This document shows positions 25,408 through 34,990 of a stretch of 64,000 nucleotides of DNA, piece after piece (position 1 is the first letter of the stretch; each line of letters begins with the position of its first letter). The translations under genes and the position numbers were made by a program. Origin of the DNA: an uncultured Mycoplasmatota bacterium (GTDB taxonomy: Bacteria > Bacillota_I > Bacilli_A > RF39 > UBA660). The notes under the pieces are model-generated. The model did no database searches and had not been told where the DNA came from. It saw only the letters and a list, made by a program, of their open reading frames with translations. Where the stretch lies: positions 1-64,000 of the forward strand of contig CAMUZS010000001.1 of the NCBI GenBank assembly GCA_947165285.1, in the 5' to 3' direction.

Positions 25408-27972
25408 ATGAAAAGAAGCGAAGTAAATAGAGATGAATTAAGTCCTATGATGAAACAATATATGGAAACTAAAGATCAGCACAAGGATGAATTGTTATTT
25501 TATCGTTTAGGTGATTTTTATGAACTTTTCTTTGAAGATGGGGAGACTGCTTCTCGTGAACTTGAACTTACTTTAACTGGTAAAAATGCTGGATTATCAG
25601 AAAGAGTTCCCATGTGTGGAGTTCCGCATCATTCAGTTAAACCTTATATAGAAAAATTAATTGATAAGGGCTATAAAGTGGCTATTTGTGAACAACTTGA
25701 AGATCCAAAGCTTGCTAAGGGTACAGTAAAACGTGGTGTTGTTCAAGTTATTTCTAAAGGAACTTTAACAGATTATGAAATGATAGATTCTAAAGATTTA
25801 AATTATATTGCAGGTATCGTTGATTTTGGATCTTCATATATAATTACTTATGCTGATATTTCAATTGGTGAAATTAATTCATTAGAAATAGAATATGATA
25901 ATAATATTTTATTAAATGAATTATTAAATATTAATGTTAAAGAAGTTATATTAACAGATGGAAATAATACAGAGTTAATTAATAATTTGAAAAATACATA
26001 TAATATACAAATAAGTTATTCTAAAGAATTATTAAGTAATGGATATGAAAAATTATATGAAAATTTAGATGATAAAAAAATTACTGGATTAAAACATTTA
26101 CTTTATTATTTAACTGTAACTAATATGAAGGATTTATCGCATATAGATTGTGTTAATATTATTAATAAAGATAAATATATGCAAATGAATATTCATACAA
26201 TAAGAAATTTGGAATTATTTGAAACATTAAGATTAAAAGAAAGAACTTATTCTTTAATATGGTTACTTGATAAATGTAAGACTGCAATGGGTTCAAGAAA
26301 ACTTAAAAGTTGGATGTTAAATCCTTTAAGAGATGTAAATGAAATTAATAAAAGATATGATAAAATTGATAAATTAAATAATGAATTTATTATTAAAGAT
26401 GAACTTAGAAATTATTTATATGAAGTATATGATATTGAAAGATTATGTGGAAAGCTTACTACTGGTAATGTTAATGCAAGAGATTTACTTCAAATCAAAA
26501 ATTCCTTAAAAGTTTTACCTGATATAATTGATAGAATTAAAAAATTAGGTTTTGATTATAAAATAGAAGATTTACATGAAATATATGAATTAATTGAAAG
26601 ATCAATTAATGAAGATGCACCAATTACTTTAAAAGATGGATATTTAATTAAAGATGGATATAACAAAGAATTAGATGAACTTAAAAGTATTAGATCTGGT
26701 GGAAAAGATTTTATAGCTAAATTTGAATCAGAATTAAAAGAAACTACTGATTTAAAAAATATTAAAGTTGGATATAATAAAGTCTTCGGTTATTTTATTG
26801 AGGTATCTAAAGCACAAAGTAAATTAGTTAAGGAAGAGTATGGATGGGAGCGTCGTCAAACTTTAACTAATTGTGAAAGATTTATTTCACCTGAATTAAA
26901 GGAAAAAGAAGATATAATTTTAAATGCTGAAGATAAAATAATTAATTTAGAATATGATTTATTTATTGAAGTTAAAGAGAGTATTAAAAAAAATATATTT
27001 TCTTTAAAAAAGGTTAGTGAAGTATTATCAGAACTTGATGCTATTATATCTCTTGCAGTAGTATCTGATGAACTTAATTTAATAAGACCTACTTTGAGTG
27101 TTGATAATATTATTGATATTAAAGAAGGAAGACATCCTGTAGTAGAAAAAGTATCTAATAATGATTATGTTGCAAATGATTGTTTAATGGATGAAAAAAT
27201 TAATACACTATTAATTACGGGACCTAATATGTCAGGTAAATCTACTTATATGAGACAACTTGCTATAATTATTATTATGGCTCAAATGGGATCATTTGTT
27301 CCAGCAAGTTCAGCTAAACTTCCTGTTATTGATAAAATATTTACTAGAATTGGTGCTAGTGATGATTTAGTTTCAGGTGAATCTACATTTATGGTAGAAA
27401 TGAAAGAAGCACAAAATGCAATATGCAATGCCACTAAAAATTCTTTAATATTATTTGATGAATTAGGAAGAGGTACTGCTACATATGATGGAATGAGCCT
27501 AGCACAAGCAATTTTAGAATATATTAATAAAAATATTAAATGTAAAACATTATTTTCAACTCATTATCATGAATTAACATCTTTATCTCTTGATATTTCC
27601 ACTATTAAAAATGTTCATATAGATGCTAAAGAAGATAATGGTAAAGTAACATTTTTACATAAAGTAGTAGATGGTCCAATTGATAAGAGTTATGGAATTC
27701 ATGTAGCAAGGTTAGCAAAAATGCCTGAGGAATTGCTTGATCGTGCTTCTAAAATATTAAAAGTATACGAATCAAACGATAAAATAAATAATAATTTAAA
27801 TATTGAGCAAGTTGCGTTTGATTTTAGTGATAACAAAATAGTTGATGATACAAAATATCAAGAATTGGATCAAAAATTATCTAAAATAAATATTAATAAT
27901 CTAAGACCAATAGATGCACTAAATGAATTAAATAATATAATTGAATTAAATAATAATATAAAAAATAAATAA
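25408..27972 (+). CDS. mutS: DNA mismatch repair protein MutS
   Basis: 854 residues, standard MutS1 length. The mismatch-binding domain has FYRLGDFYELFFEDGE with the Phe-x-Glu motif. Lever and clamp domains follow, and the ATPase has GPNMSGKSTYMRQ (Walker A near residue 613), ILFDELGRGTATYDG and FSTHYHELTSL. It recognises mismatches and recruits MutL. mutL, often next to mutS in Firmicutes, is not in this window; nusB follows instead. A TATAAT with TG upstream precedes the gene. Confidence 0.95.
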   Translation: MKRSEVNRDELSPMMKQYMETKDQHKDELLFYRLGDFYELFFEDGETASRELELTLTGKNAGLSERVPMCGVPHHSVKPYIEKLIDKGYKVAICEQLEDPKLAKGTVKRGVVQVISKGTLTDYEMIDSKDLNYIAGIVDFGSSYIITYADISIGEINSLEIEYDNNILLNELLNINVKEVILTDGNNTELINNLKNTYNIQISYSKELLSNGYEKLYENLDDKKITGLKHLLYYLTVTNMKDLSHIDCVNIINKDKYMQMNIHTIRNLELFETLRLKERTYSLIWLLDKCKTAMGSRKLKSWMLNPLRDVNEINKRYDKIDKLNNEFIIKDELRNYLYEVYDIERLCGKLTTGNVNARDLLQIKNSLKVLPDIIDRIKKLGFDYKIEDLHEIYELIERSINEDAPITLKDGYLIKDGYNKELDELKSIRSGGKDFIAKFESELKETTDLKNIKVGYNKVFGYFIEVSKAQSKLVKEEYGWERRQTLTNCERFISPELKEKEDIILNAEDKIINLEYDLFIEVKESIKKNIFSLKKVSEVLSELDAIISLAVVSDELNLIRPTLSVDNIIDIKEGRHPVVEKVSNNDYVANDCLMDEKINTLLITGPNMSGKSTYMRQLAIIIIMAQMGSFVPASSAKLPVIDKIFTRIGASDDLVSGESTFMVEMKEAQNAICNATKNSLILFDELGRGTATYDGMSLAQAILEYINKNIKCKTLFSTHYHELTSLSLDISTIKNVHIDAKEDNGKVTFLHKVVDGPIDKSYGIHVARLAKMPEELLDRASKILKVYESNDKINNNLNIEQVAFDFSDNKIVDDTKYQELDQKLSKININNLRPIDALNELNNIIELNNNIKNK

Positions 27973-28009
27973 ATATGATATAATTAATAGAGTAATTAAA
28001 GGAGGAATT

Positions 28010-28414
28010 ATGGCTAAATCAAGAAGTGAATTGAGAGAAATAGCAATGGTTATTCTTTATCAAATTGATATATGCAAAAAACAAAAAATAGATTTTAATG
28101 TTGAAGAAATAATTAAAAGCAATTTAGAAATTGATAATGAATTTGTTAGAGATATTGTTTATGGTGTTATTACATATGAAAATGATATTATTAATTTAGC
28201 AAATAAAAACATAACTAAGGGTTGGAATATTGATAGACTTGATAAAACCGGAGCTGCAATACTAAAAATTGGTATTTATGAAATGAATTTTACTGATACT
28301 CCTGATATTGTTGTTATTAATGAGGCTGTTGAATTAGCCAAAAAATATAGCGATGATTCTGTTAGAAAAATAATAAATGCAGTATTAGATAAAATATTAA
28401 AAGAAAAGGAATAA
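28010..28414 (+). CDS. nusB: Transcription antitermination factor NusB
   Basis: 134 residues, normal length. Starts SRSELREIAMVILYQID and ends with the NusB signature DIVVINEAVELAKKYSDDSV. NusB with NusE binds boxA RNA in rRNA operons. A near-perfect AAAGGAGG precedes the ATG, and a TGATATAAT promoter lies just upstream. As in Bacillus, it is close to xseA-xseB, here with one unknown gene between. Confidence 0.93.
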   Translation: MAKSRSELREIAMVILYQIDICKKQKIDFNVEEIIKSNLEIDNEFVRDIVYGVITYENDIINLANKNITKGWNIDRLDKTGAAILKIGIYEMNFTDTPDIVVINEAVELAKKYSDDSVRKIINAVLDKILKEKE

Positions 28415-28456
28415 TAAGTGGTTAACTTTATAATATTAAATAGTAAGAGGTTAATT

Positions 28457-28888
28457 ATGATAAACAATAAAGAAAAAATTAATATAAAATTATTTTTAAA
28501 AAATTTATATTTTGATTTATATCAAAATAAATATATAAAAGAAATTTCATTAGATTATAATGATTTACAAAAATATATTCCTGATTTAAAAAAAATATTT
28601 TTAACTGAAAATATTGATTATGGTAATATTTTTGATAATTACAGAAAAACGTTAATTTCAATTTTTATTGATGGCATAACAGGTTATTTAAGTAGTAATG
28701 GTAATTCTATAAAATTGAATATGAAATATTATTATATTGATAAATTAAGAAAAAATTTAGAAGAATATGAGGAATTAATTAAAAAATGTTCATTAATAAT
28801 AATTAGAGATTTAGAATTATATAATTATGATGATTTTGAATATTTCTTTGATATTAACAATCATAAATATACAAAAAAATTAAAATAA
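28457..28888 (+). CDS. Unknown protein between nusB and xseA
   Basis: 143 residues from ATG 28457 (AAGAGG seven bases upstream); the upstream TTG/GTG options lack a ribosome site. Mostly helical, rich in K, N, I and Y, without signal peptide or membrane segment. I recognise no family; it is not the Asp23-like gene found near nusB in Bacillus. Position suggests co-transcription with nusB and xseA. Confidence 0.5.
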   Translation: MINNKEKINIKLFLKNLYFDLYQNKYIKEISLDYNDLQKYIPDLKKIFLTENIDYGNIFDNYRKTLISIFIDGITGYLSSNGNSIKLNMKYYYIDKLRKNLEEYEELIKKCSLIIIRDLELYNYDDFEYFFDINNHKYTKKLK

Positions 28889-28907
28889 TAAAAAAGGAGA
28901 TGTAATT

Positions 28908-30170
28908 ATGGATATCAAATATGTTAGTATTTCTGATTTAACTAGATATATTAAAGCAAAATTTGATATGGATAGACATCTTCAAAATGTCCATATAAAA
29001 GGTGAAATATCTAATTTTAAACACCATACAAGAGGACATTTTTATTTTACATTAAAAGATGAAAATTCTCGTATTTCTGCTGTTATGTTTGCAAGTTCTG
29101 CAAAACAAATCAATTTTGAAGTTCAAGATGGAATGACTGTTTTAGTAACTGGTAGAATAAGTGTATATGAAGCAACTGGTGGATATCAAATATATGTTGA
29201 AGAAATGCAACAAGATGGATTAGGTAATTTATATTTAGAATTTGAAAAATTAAAGAAAAAATTAGCTGGTGAAGGGTTATTTGATCCAAAATATAAAAAA
29301 CAGATTCCAAAATTTCCAAAAAAAATTGGAATAATTACTGCTTCTACTGGAGCAGCAATCAGAGATATTTTAAGTACGATTAAAAGAAGATATCCAATAG
29401 TTGAAACTTATCTTTTTCCAGCTCTTGTTCAAGGAAATGGAGCTAAAGAATCTATTGTAAATCAATTAAAAAAAGCTCAGGAATATGATTTAGATGTAAT
29501 TATTTGTGGAAGAGGTGGAGGATCTATTGAGGATCTATGGGCATTTAACGAAGAAATTGTAGCACGTGCTATATTTGAATCAAAAATACCTATTATTTCT
29601 GCTGTAGGTCATGAGGTTGATTTTACAATTGCGGATTTTGTAGCAGATCTTAGAGCTCCTACACCAACTGGTGCAGCAGAAATGGCTGTACCAAATTATA
29701 CTGATATTATTAATTTAATAAATCAATTTAAAATAAGATTAAATGAAGGAATAAATAATACTATAAAAATAAAACAAAAGCATTTAGATAATATAAAAGA
29801 ATCTTATGTATTAAAAAATCCTTTAAGTTTATATGAAATTAAAGAACAAAAATTAGATAGTTTAATTGATATATTAAATAAATTTATCAAAAATAAAATT
29901 ATTAATAGTGAAATTAGATATAAAAATATTATATCGTCTAATATTTTGTTAAATCCAAATAATTTATTTATAAAAAAGGATCATCAATTTCAATTACTAT
30001 TAAATAAAATTGAATTATTAAATCCTTTGAAAATATTAGATAAAGGATATAGTGTTGTTAAATTAAAAGATAAGGTTATAAAAGATGCATCTAAATTAAA
30101 GAAAAATGATGAAATTAATATTACATTAAGTAAAGGTATAATAAAAGCAAATGTTATTGGAAAGGAATAA
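28908..30170 (+). CDS. xseA: Exodeoxyribonuclease VII large subunit
   Basis: 420 residues. An N-terminal OB fold (VHIKGEISNFKHHTRGHFYF) is followed by the catalytic region: IGIITASTGAAIRDIL, IICGRGGGSIEDLWAFNEE, SAVGHEVDFTIADFVADLRA and PTPTGAAEMA. The C-terminal half is the long coiled coil that binds XseB. Degrades single-stranded DNA. Followed 5 bp later by xseB. Confidence 0.95.
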   Translation: MDIKYVSISDLTRYIKAKFDMDRHLQNVHIKGEISNFKHHTRGHFYFTLKDENSRISAVMFASSAKQINFEVQDGMTVLVTGRISVYEATGGYQIYVEEMQQDGLGNLYLEFEKLKKKLAGEGLFDPKYKKQIPKFPKKIGIITASTGAAIRDILSTIKRRYPIVETYLFPALVQGNGAKESIVNQLKKAQEYDLDVIICGRGGGSIEDLWAFNEEIVARAIFESKIPIISAVGHEVDFTIADFVADLRAPTPTGAAEMAVPNYTDIINLINQFKIRLNEGINNTIKIKQKHLDNIKESYVLKNPLSLYEIKEQKLDSLIDILNKFIKNKIINSEIRYKNIISSNILLNPNNLFIKKDHQFQLLLNKIELLNPLKILDKGYSVVKLKDKVIKDASKLKKNDEINITLSKGIIKANVIGKE

Positions 30171-30175
30171 ATATT

Positions 30176-30406
30176 ATGGAAAAGAAAGAAAAAACTTTTG
30201 AAGAAAGTTTAACTGAATTAGAATCTATTGTTAAAGATTTAGAAACTGGTGATGTTGATTTAGATAAAGCAATTGAAAAATATAGTGAAGCAATGAAGCT
30301 TGCAAAAAGTTGTGGAGATAAATTAAATCAAGCAACTGAATCAGTAAATAAAATATTAAAAGAAAATGGAAATTTTGAAGAATTTGAAATTCCATCTGAA
30401 GAATAA
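30176..30406 (+). CDS. xseB: Exodeoxyribonuclease VII small subunit
   Basis: 76 residues, normal length. FEESLTELESIVKDLETGDV followed by DLDKAIEKYSEAMKLAKSC is the XseB family pattern. It coats the XseA coiled coil. Directly downstream of xseA in one operon. Confidence 0.94.
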   Translation: MEKKEKTFEESLTELESIVKDLETGDVDLDKAIEKYSEAMKLAKSCGDKLNQATESVNKILKENGNFEEFEIPSEE

Positions 30407-30409
30407 TTA

Positions 30410-30443
30410 AAAATTGCATATAATATTTGCAATTTTTTAATTT
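30410..30443 (+). terminator. Terminator after xseB
   Basis: AAAATTGCA and TGCAATTTT (9 bp), 9-base loop, T-rich tail. Confidence 0.78.
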
Positions 30444-30544
30444 TTTATAGTAAATATAATGTAAAGTGTATTAGTTTAACATTTTATTATTTATGTAATT
30501 TCGTTATAATATTGTAGGCACATTAAGAAAGAAGGAGATGTATT

Positions 30545-33187
30545 ATGTCAAAAAAATATGTTTATTTATTTACTGAAGGTAATGCAGATATGAGAGAATT
30601 ACTTGGTGGAAAAGGTGCAAATTTAGCAGAGATGACTAATATTGGTTTACCTGTACCTCAAGGATTTACTATCACAACTGAAGCATGTACAGCATATTAT
30701 GAAGATGGTAGAGAAATAAATGATGAAATTCAAAGTCAAATTAATGAATATATTATTAAAATGGAAGAAATTACTGGAAAGAAATTTGGAGATAAAGAAA
30801 ATCCATTACTTGTTTCAGTAAGATCTGGAGCAAGAGCTTCAATGCCAGGTATGATGGATACTATTTTAAATTTAGGTTTAAATGAAGATGTTGTTGAGAC
30901 AATTGCTGAAAAATCTCAAAATCCTAGATGGGCTTGGGATTGTTATAGAAGATTTATTCAAATGTATTCCGATGTAGTTATGGAAGTTGGAAAAAAATAT
31001 TTTGAAGAATTAATCGATAAAATGAAAAATGAAAAAGGAGTTAAACAAGATGTTGAGTTAACTGCTGAAGACTTACGTGAACTTGCTAGAGAGTTTAAAG
31101 ATGAATATAAAGAAAAAATTGGTAGTGATTTCCCAGATGATCCTAAAGAACAATTAATGGGGGCTATTAAAGCAGTATTTAGATCATGGGATAATCCTAG
31201 AGCTAATGTTTATAGAAGAGATAATGACATTCCTTATTCTTGGGGAACTGCAGTTAATGTTCAATCAATGGCATTTGGTAATATGGGTGATGATTGTGGA
31301 ACAGGTGTTGCCTTTACAAGAGATCCCGCTACTGGAGAAAAAGGATTATTTGGAGAATTTTTAACAAATGCACAAGGTGAAGATGTTGTTGCAGGTGTTA
31401 GAACTCCAATGAAAATTGCTGAAATGGAAGAAAAATTTCCTGAAGCATTTGAACAATTTAAGAGTGTTTGTAAAACCTTAGAAGAACATTATCGTGATAT
31501 GCAAGATATGGAGTTTACTGTAGAACATGGAAAACTTTATATGCTTCAAACAAGAAATGGTAAAAGAACTGCTCAAGCTGCATTAAAAATTGCATGTGAT
31601 TTAGTTGATGAAGGAATGAGAAGCGAAGAAGAAGCAGTGTTAATGATAGATCCAAGAAATTTAGATACTCTTTTGCATCCTCAATTTGACCAAGATGCTT
31701 TAAAAGAAGCTCAAGTAATTGGTAAAGGATTAGGAGCATCTCCTGGAGCTGCTTGTGGTAAAATTGTGTTTACTGCTGAAGATGCTGAAAAATATGGTAT
31801 TGGTGGAAAAGGAGAAAAAGTTGTATTAGTTAGACTTGAAACTTCACCTGAAGATATTACTGGTATGAAAGCTGCTCAAGGAATTTTAACTGTACGTGGT
31901 GGTATGACAAGTCATGCTGCAGTTGTTGCTCGTGGTATGGGTACTTGTTGTGTTTCTGGATGTGGAGACATTGTAATGGATGAAGCCAATAAAAAATTTA
32001 CTTTGGCTGGTAAAGAATTCCATGAAGGAGATGTAATATCAATTGATGGATCTACTGGAAATATTTATGATGGAGAAGTAAAATGTGTTGATGCAACTAT
32101 TGCTGGAGAATTTGGTAGAGTTATGGAGTGGGCTGATAAATTTAGAACACTAAGAGTTAGAACAAATGCTGATACACCAAAAGATACTGCTAAAGCTATT
32201 GAATTAGGTGCTGAAGGTATTGGACTTTGTAGAACTGAACATATGTTCTTTGATGAAGAAAGAATATTTAATTTAAGAAGAATGATTTTATCTGAAAACA
32301 AAGAAGATAGAGAAAAATATTTAGAATTATTAATTCCTTATCAAAAAGGTGATTTTAAAGCTATGTATAAGGAATTAAAAGGTCTTCCAATGACTGTTAG
32401 ATATATAGATCCACCTCTACATGAATTTGTTCCAAAAACTGATGCTGAAATGGAAGATTTAGCTAAAGAAATGGGAATGAGCATAGAACATATTAAAGAA
32501 GTATGTGATGATTTACATGAATTTAATCCAATGATGGGTCATAGAGGTTGTCGTCTTGCAGTAACATATCCTGAAATTGCTAGAATGCAAACAAGAGCAT
32601 TAATTGAAGCTGCTATTGAAGTAAACGAAGAAGATGGATATGATATAGTTCCTGAAATTATGATTCCTTTAGTTGGAGAAAAGAAAGAATTAGACTTTGT
32701 TAAAAATATAGTTGTAGAAACAGCAGAACTTGTTAAGAAAGAAAAAGGATCAGATATTTCATATCATATTGGTACAATGATTGAAATACCAAGAGCTGCT
32801 TTACTTGCTGATGAAATAGCTGAATCTGCAGAATTCTTCTCATTTGGAACAAATGATTTAACTCAAATGACATTTGGCTTTTCTAGAGATGATGCAGGTA
32901 AATTCTTAGGTTCATATTATGAAAATAAAATATATGAACAAGATCCATTTGCAAAACTTGATCAACATGGTGTTGGTAAACTTGTTAAAATGGCTGCTGA
33001 ATTAGGTAAAAAGACAAGACCTGATATTAAGTTAGGTATATGTGGCGAACATGGTGGAGATCCTCAATCTGTAGAATTTTGTCATGAAGTTGGTTTAACA
33101 TATGTTTCATGTTCACCATTTAGAGTTCCAATTGCAAGACTTGCTGCTGCACAAGCTGCAATTAAAGCAAAAAACGAAAATAAATAA
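30545..33187 (+). CDS. ppdK: Pyruvate, phosphate dikinase
   Basis: 880 residues, full length. The ATP-grasp domain starts LLGGKGANLAEMTNIGLPVP and includes SVRSGARASMPGMMDTILNL. The swivelling domain carries GGMTSHAAVVARGMG with the phosphorylated His. The TIM barrel has GHRGCRLAVTYPEIARMQ and ends with GICGEHGGDP (catalytic Cys). It interconverts pyruvate, ATP and phosphate with PEP, AMP and pyrophosphate, and may replace pyruvate kinase. Codon use is less A+T-rich than its neighbours, consistent with high expression. Its 3' end is copied several times downstream. Confidence 0.97.
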   Translation: MSKKYVYLFTEGNADMRELLGGKGANLAEMTNIGLPVPQGFTITTEACTAYYEDGREINDEIQSQINEYIIKMEEITGKKFGDKENPLLVSVRSGARASMPGMMDTILNLGLNEDVVETIAEKSQNPRWAWDCYRRFIQMYSDVVMEVGKKYFEELIDKMKNEKGVKQDVELTAEDLRELAREFKDEYKEKIGSDFPDDPKEQLMGAIKAVFRSWDNPRANVYRRDNDIPYSWGTAVNVQSMAFGNMGDDCGTGVAFTRDPATGEKGLFGEFLTNAQGEDVVAGVRTPMKIAEMEEKFPEAFEQFKSVCKTLEEHYRDMQDMEFTVEHGKLYMLQTRNGKRTAQAALKIACDLVDEGMRSEEEAVLMIDPRNLDTLLHPQFDQDALKEAQVIGKGLGASPGAACGKIVFTAEDAEKYGIGGKGEKVVLVRLETSPEDITGMKAAQGILTVRGGMTSHAAVVARGMGTCCVSGCGDIVMDEANKKFTLAGKEFHEGDVISIDGSTGNIYDGEVKCVDATIAGEFGRVMEWADKFRTLRVRTNADTPKDTAKAIELGAEGIGLCRTEHMFFDEERIFNLRRMILSENKEDREKYLELLIPYQKGDFKAMYKELKGLPMTVRYIDPPLHEFVPKTDAEMEDLAKEMGMSIEHIKEVCDDLHEFNPMMGHRGCRLAVTYPEIARMQTRALIEAAIEVNEEDGYDIVPEIMIPLVGEKKELDFVKNIVVETAELVKKEKGSDISYHIGTMIEIPRAALLADEIAESAEFFSFGTNDLTQMTFGFSRDDAGKFLGSYYENKIYEQDPFAKLDQHGVGKLVKMAAELGKKTRPDIKLGICGEHGGDPQSVEFCHEVGLTYVSCSPFRVPIARLAAAQAAIKAKNENK

Positions 33188-33224
33188 TTAAACTAATAAA
33201 GGCTAGAGAAATCTAGTCTTTTTT
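33146..33224 (+). repeat. ppdK tail and terminator, copy A (native)
   Basis: Last codons of ppdK (A-A-Q-A-A-I-K-A-K-N-E-N-K-stop) plus the terminator: GGCTAGA, loop GAAA, TCTAGTC, T6. This unit recurs downstream at 33943, 34842, 39324 and 40482 in the same orientation. Similarity begins near GCTGCACAAGCTGCAATTAA in every copy. Confidence 0.92.
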
Positions 33225-33317
33225 GATATAATATATATTATAAATATATGACTCTACGTTTTGTATGGATACTTTTTATAATTAATTTGATATGATCATC
33301 ATGAAAAGGAGGAAAAT

Positions 33318-33830
33318 ATGAATCAAGAAGTGATAGGTAAATTTATTGCCGAATGCCGTAAAGAAAAAAAATTAACACAGCAAGAATTAGCTGATAAATT
33401 AGGAGTAACTGATAGGGCAATATCGCATTGGGAAAATGGGAGAAGATTACCTGATTATTCGCTATTGAAAGAATTGTGTGATACTTTATCAATTTCGATA
33501 AATGAATTATTCGCTGGCGAAAAAATATCGAATGAAAATTATAAAAAGAAAGCTGATGAAAATTTAATGAACGCATTAGAAAATAGTGGTTTTTCATTAC
33601 AAGAAAAAATCATTTATTATAAAAAGAGATGGAAAAAAGAACATATTTCTACATTTGTAGTAGCAATAATATCATGGATAGTATTAGTTGTTTCTTTAAA
33701 AATACAAAATGTTGATTTTTATCTTATAGGTACAATTGGTGGTTTGCTTGCAATATTATTTTATATTGTACTTTATAATAGAATGATGATATATGTTGAA
33801 AACAATGCATATAAAAAAATTGAAAAGTAA
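33318..33830 (+). CDS. XRE-type regulator with two C-terminal membrane helices
   Basis: 170 residues. Residues 8-62 are a Cro/C1-type helix-turn-helix (CRKEKKLTQQELADKLGVTD, RAISHWENGRRLPDYSLLKE). A charged linker follows, then two hydrophobic helices at about 112-128 and 133-152. First cargo module after ppdK. Strong AAAAGGAGG before the ATG. The regulated genes are unknown; the same HTH-plus-membrane layout recurs in three other genes of the window. Confidence 0.78.
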   Translation: MNQEVIGKFIAECRKEKKLTQQELADKLGVTDRAISHWENGRRLPDYSLLKELCDTLSISINELFAGEKISNENYKKKADENLMNALENSGFSLQEKIIYYKKRWKKEHISTFVVAIISWIVLVVSLKIQNVDFYLIGTIGGLLAILFYIVLYNRMMIYVENNAYKKIEK

Positions 33831-33942
33831 ATTATAAAAAAATAATTGAACCAATAAGGGTAGATATTTACATATAATATAGTATAATATTATTAATAAT
33901 TCCTCTTAGGAATTTATATAACTTTTACTCCCTTCCATGATG

Positions 33943-34010
33943 GAAGTACAAGCTGCAATTAATGCTAAAAATAATAAGTAATAAAAAGACTAGAGTAATC
34001 TAGTCTTTTT
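33943..34010 (+). repeat. ppdK tail and terminator, copy B
   Basis: Reads E-V-Q-A-A-I-N-A-K-N-N-K-stop in the ppdK frame, followed by GACTAGA, loop GTAA, TCTAGTC, T5. No ppdK sequence precedes it. Upstream lie two small palindromes (AATTCCTCTTAGGAATT and CTTCCATGATGGAAG). Confidence 0.88.
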
Positions 34011-34011
34011 C

Positions 34012-34044
34012 TTTGTTCGTAAAATAAATAATATTACGAACAAA
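34012..34044 (+). promoter_or_regulatory. Perfect inverted repeat upstream of the CPBP gene
   Basis: TTTGTTCGTAA, 11 bases, TTACGAACAAA. It begins in the T-tract of the copy B terminator. Its right arm ends 20 bp before the -10 box TATAAT (34065-34070, extended TGT), so a protein bound here would cover the -35 region. A related site lies at the same distance before the -10 box of the gene at 34991. Confidence 0.65.
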
Positions 34045-34093
34045 TATATCTTCAAAAAGTGTGTTATAATGTTTAATAGAGGAGTTGAAGATT

Positions 34094-34744
34094 ATGAAAA
34101 AAACTAATAAAATTGTAATAGTATTTTTGATAGTAATGTTTTTATTATCATTTACAAATTTATTAAATATTAAAATTGATGGAGAGGTATTAAAATTATC
34201 AGGTCTTTCAGTAATAATTGGAGTAGTTGCATATTTTATTACTAGAAAAACAAATAATAATAAAAATGAAGGATTAAATATAAAAACAATATTTAAAGAT
34301 TTCAAAGATCATCCTAAAGCTATTATTTATGCTATATTACCATTTGTTACATGTGTATTATCTACTGTAATTGCAAATAGATTTTTACCAGAGTTTAATG
34401 AGCATGTAAATAATAGAGCAAGTTTTGCTATATCAGAAGATTTGATGAAAACTATATTAATGATGGCAGTATTAACATTAGGAGAAGAAATAGCATGGAG
34501 AGGATTCTTTCAAAAACAAACTTCTAAGAAGATGCATTATATATTATCAATAATTATAACTTCACTATTATTTGCAATAGGACATTATAGTGCAGGTGCT
34601 TTTGCAGTAGTAGCATATGACTTACTATTTGTATTTATTGATTCATCAATATTTGGTTTAATATTCAAGGAAACAGATAATGCATGGTGTAGTTGGATAC
34701 CTCATTTCTTAGCAGACATTTTAGGAGTCTTATTAATAATATAA
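34094..34744 (+). CDS. CPBP family intramembrane glutamic endopeptidase
   Basis: 216 residues from ATG 34094 (GAGGAG nine bases upstream). Six or so hydrophobic segments, with the CPBP (Abi/Rce1-like) motifs GEEIAWRGFFQKQ (catalytic Glu pair and Arg), LLFAIGHYS (His) and IPHFLADILG (His, Asp). Family members process prenylated or peptide substrates in the membrane, and in Firmicutes are often tied to bacteriocin maturation or self-immunity. Sole gene of its module. Confidence 0.88.
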   Translation: MKKTNKIVIVFLIVMFLLSFTNLLNIKIDGEVLKLSGLSVIIGVVAYFITRKTNNNKNEGLNIKTIFKDFKDHPKAIIYAILPFVTCVLSTVIANRFLPEFNEHVNNRASFAISEDLMKTILMMAVLTLGEEIAWRGFFQKQTSKKMHYILSIIITSLLFAIGHYSAGAFAVVAYDLLFVFIDSSIFGLIFKETDNAWCSWIPHFLADILGVLLII

Positions 34745-34747
34745 AAG

Positions 34748-34775
34748 TGATCGGAATATTTTGAGATTACGATAT
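34748..34775 (+). repeat. TTCGG-TTACGA type site after the CPBP gene
   Basis: ATCGGAATATT ... ATTACGA (core 34750-34772, 23 bp), 19 of 23 bases like the site at 39106. It follows the CPBP stop codon by a few bases and precedes tail copy C. Confidence 0.55.
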
Positions 34776-34841
34776 CTATGCTATACTGATTTGGGGTAAG
34801 TAATTTAGTAAAAAAGAGTTTTGCTACCCAGACATGACTAT

Positions 34842-34914
34842 GGCACAAGCTGCAATTAAAGCAAAGAAGAATTAATATAAATAATTAAAAGACTAGAGAA
34901 ATCTAGTCTTTTTT
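34842..34914 (+). repeat. ppdK tail and terminator, copy C
   Basis: Reads A-Q-A-A-I-K-A-K-K-N-stop, then GACTAGA, loop GAAA, TCTAGTC, T6. Preceded by a linker (TAAGTAATTTAGTAAAA ... TTTTGCTACCCAGAC) that is shared with copy E. Confidence 0.9.
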
Positions 34915-34944
34915 CGTTCAGAAAATAGTAATATTACGAACAAA
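34913..34944 (+). promoter_or_regulatory. Imperfect inverted repeat upstream of the XRE/DUF2975 gene
   Basis: TTCGTTCAGAA and TTACGAACAAA arms, 10 bases apart. The right arm is identical to that at 34034-34044 and again ends 20 bp before TATAAT (34965-34970, extended TGG). Two modules thus share the same promoter-operator plan. Confidence 0.6.
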
Positions 34945-34990
34945 AGAAATTAGAAAATGTGTGGTATAATTGTTATAGGTTGGTGATGTT

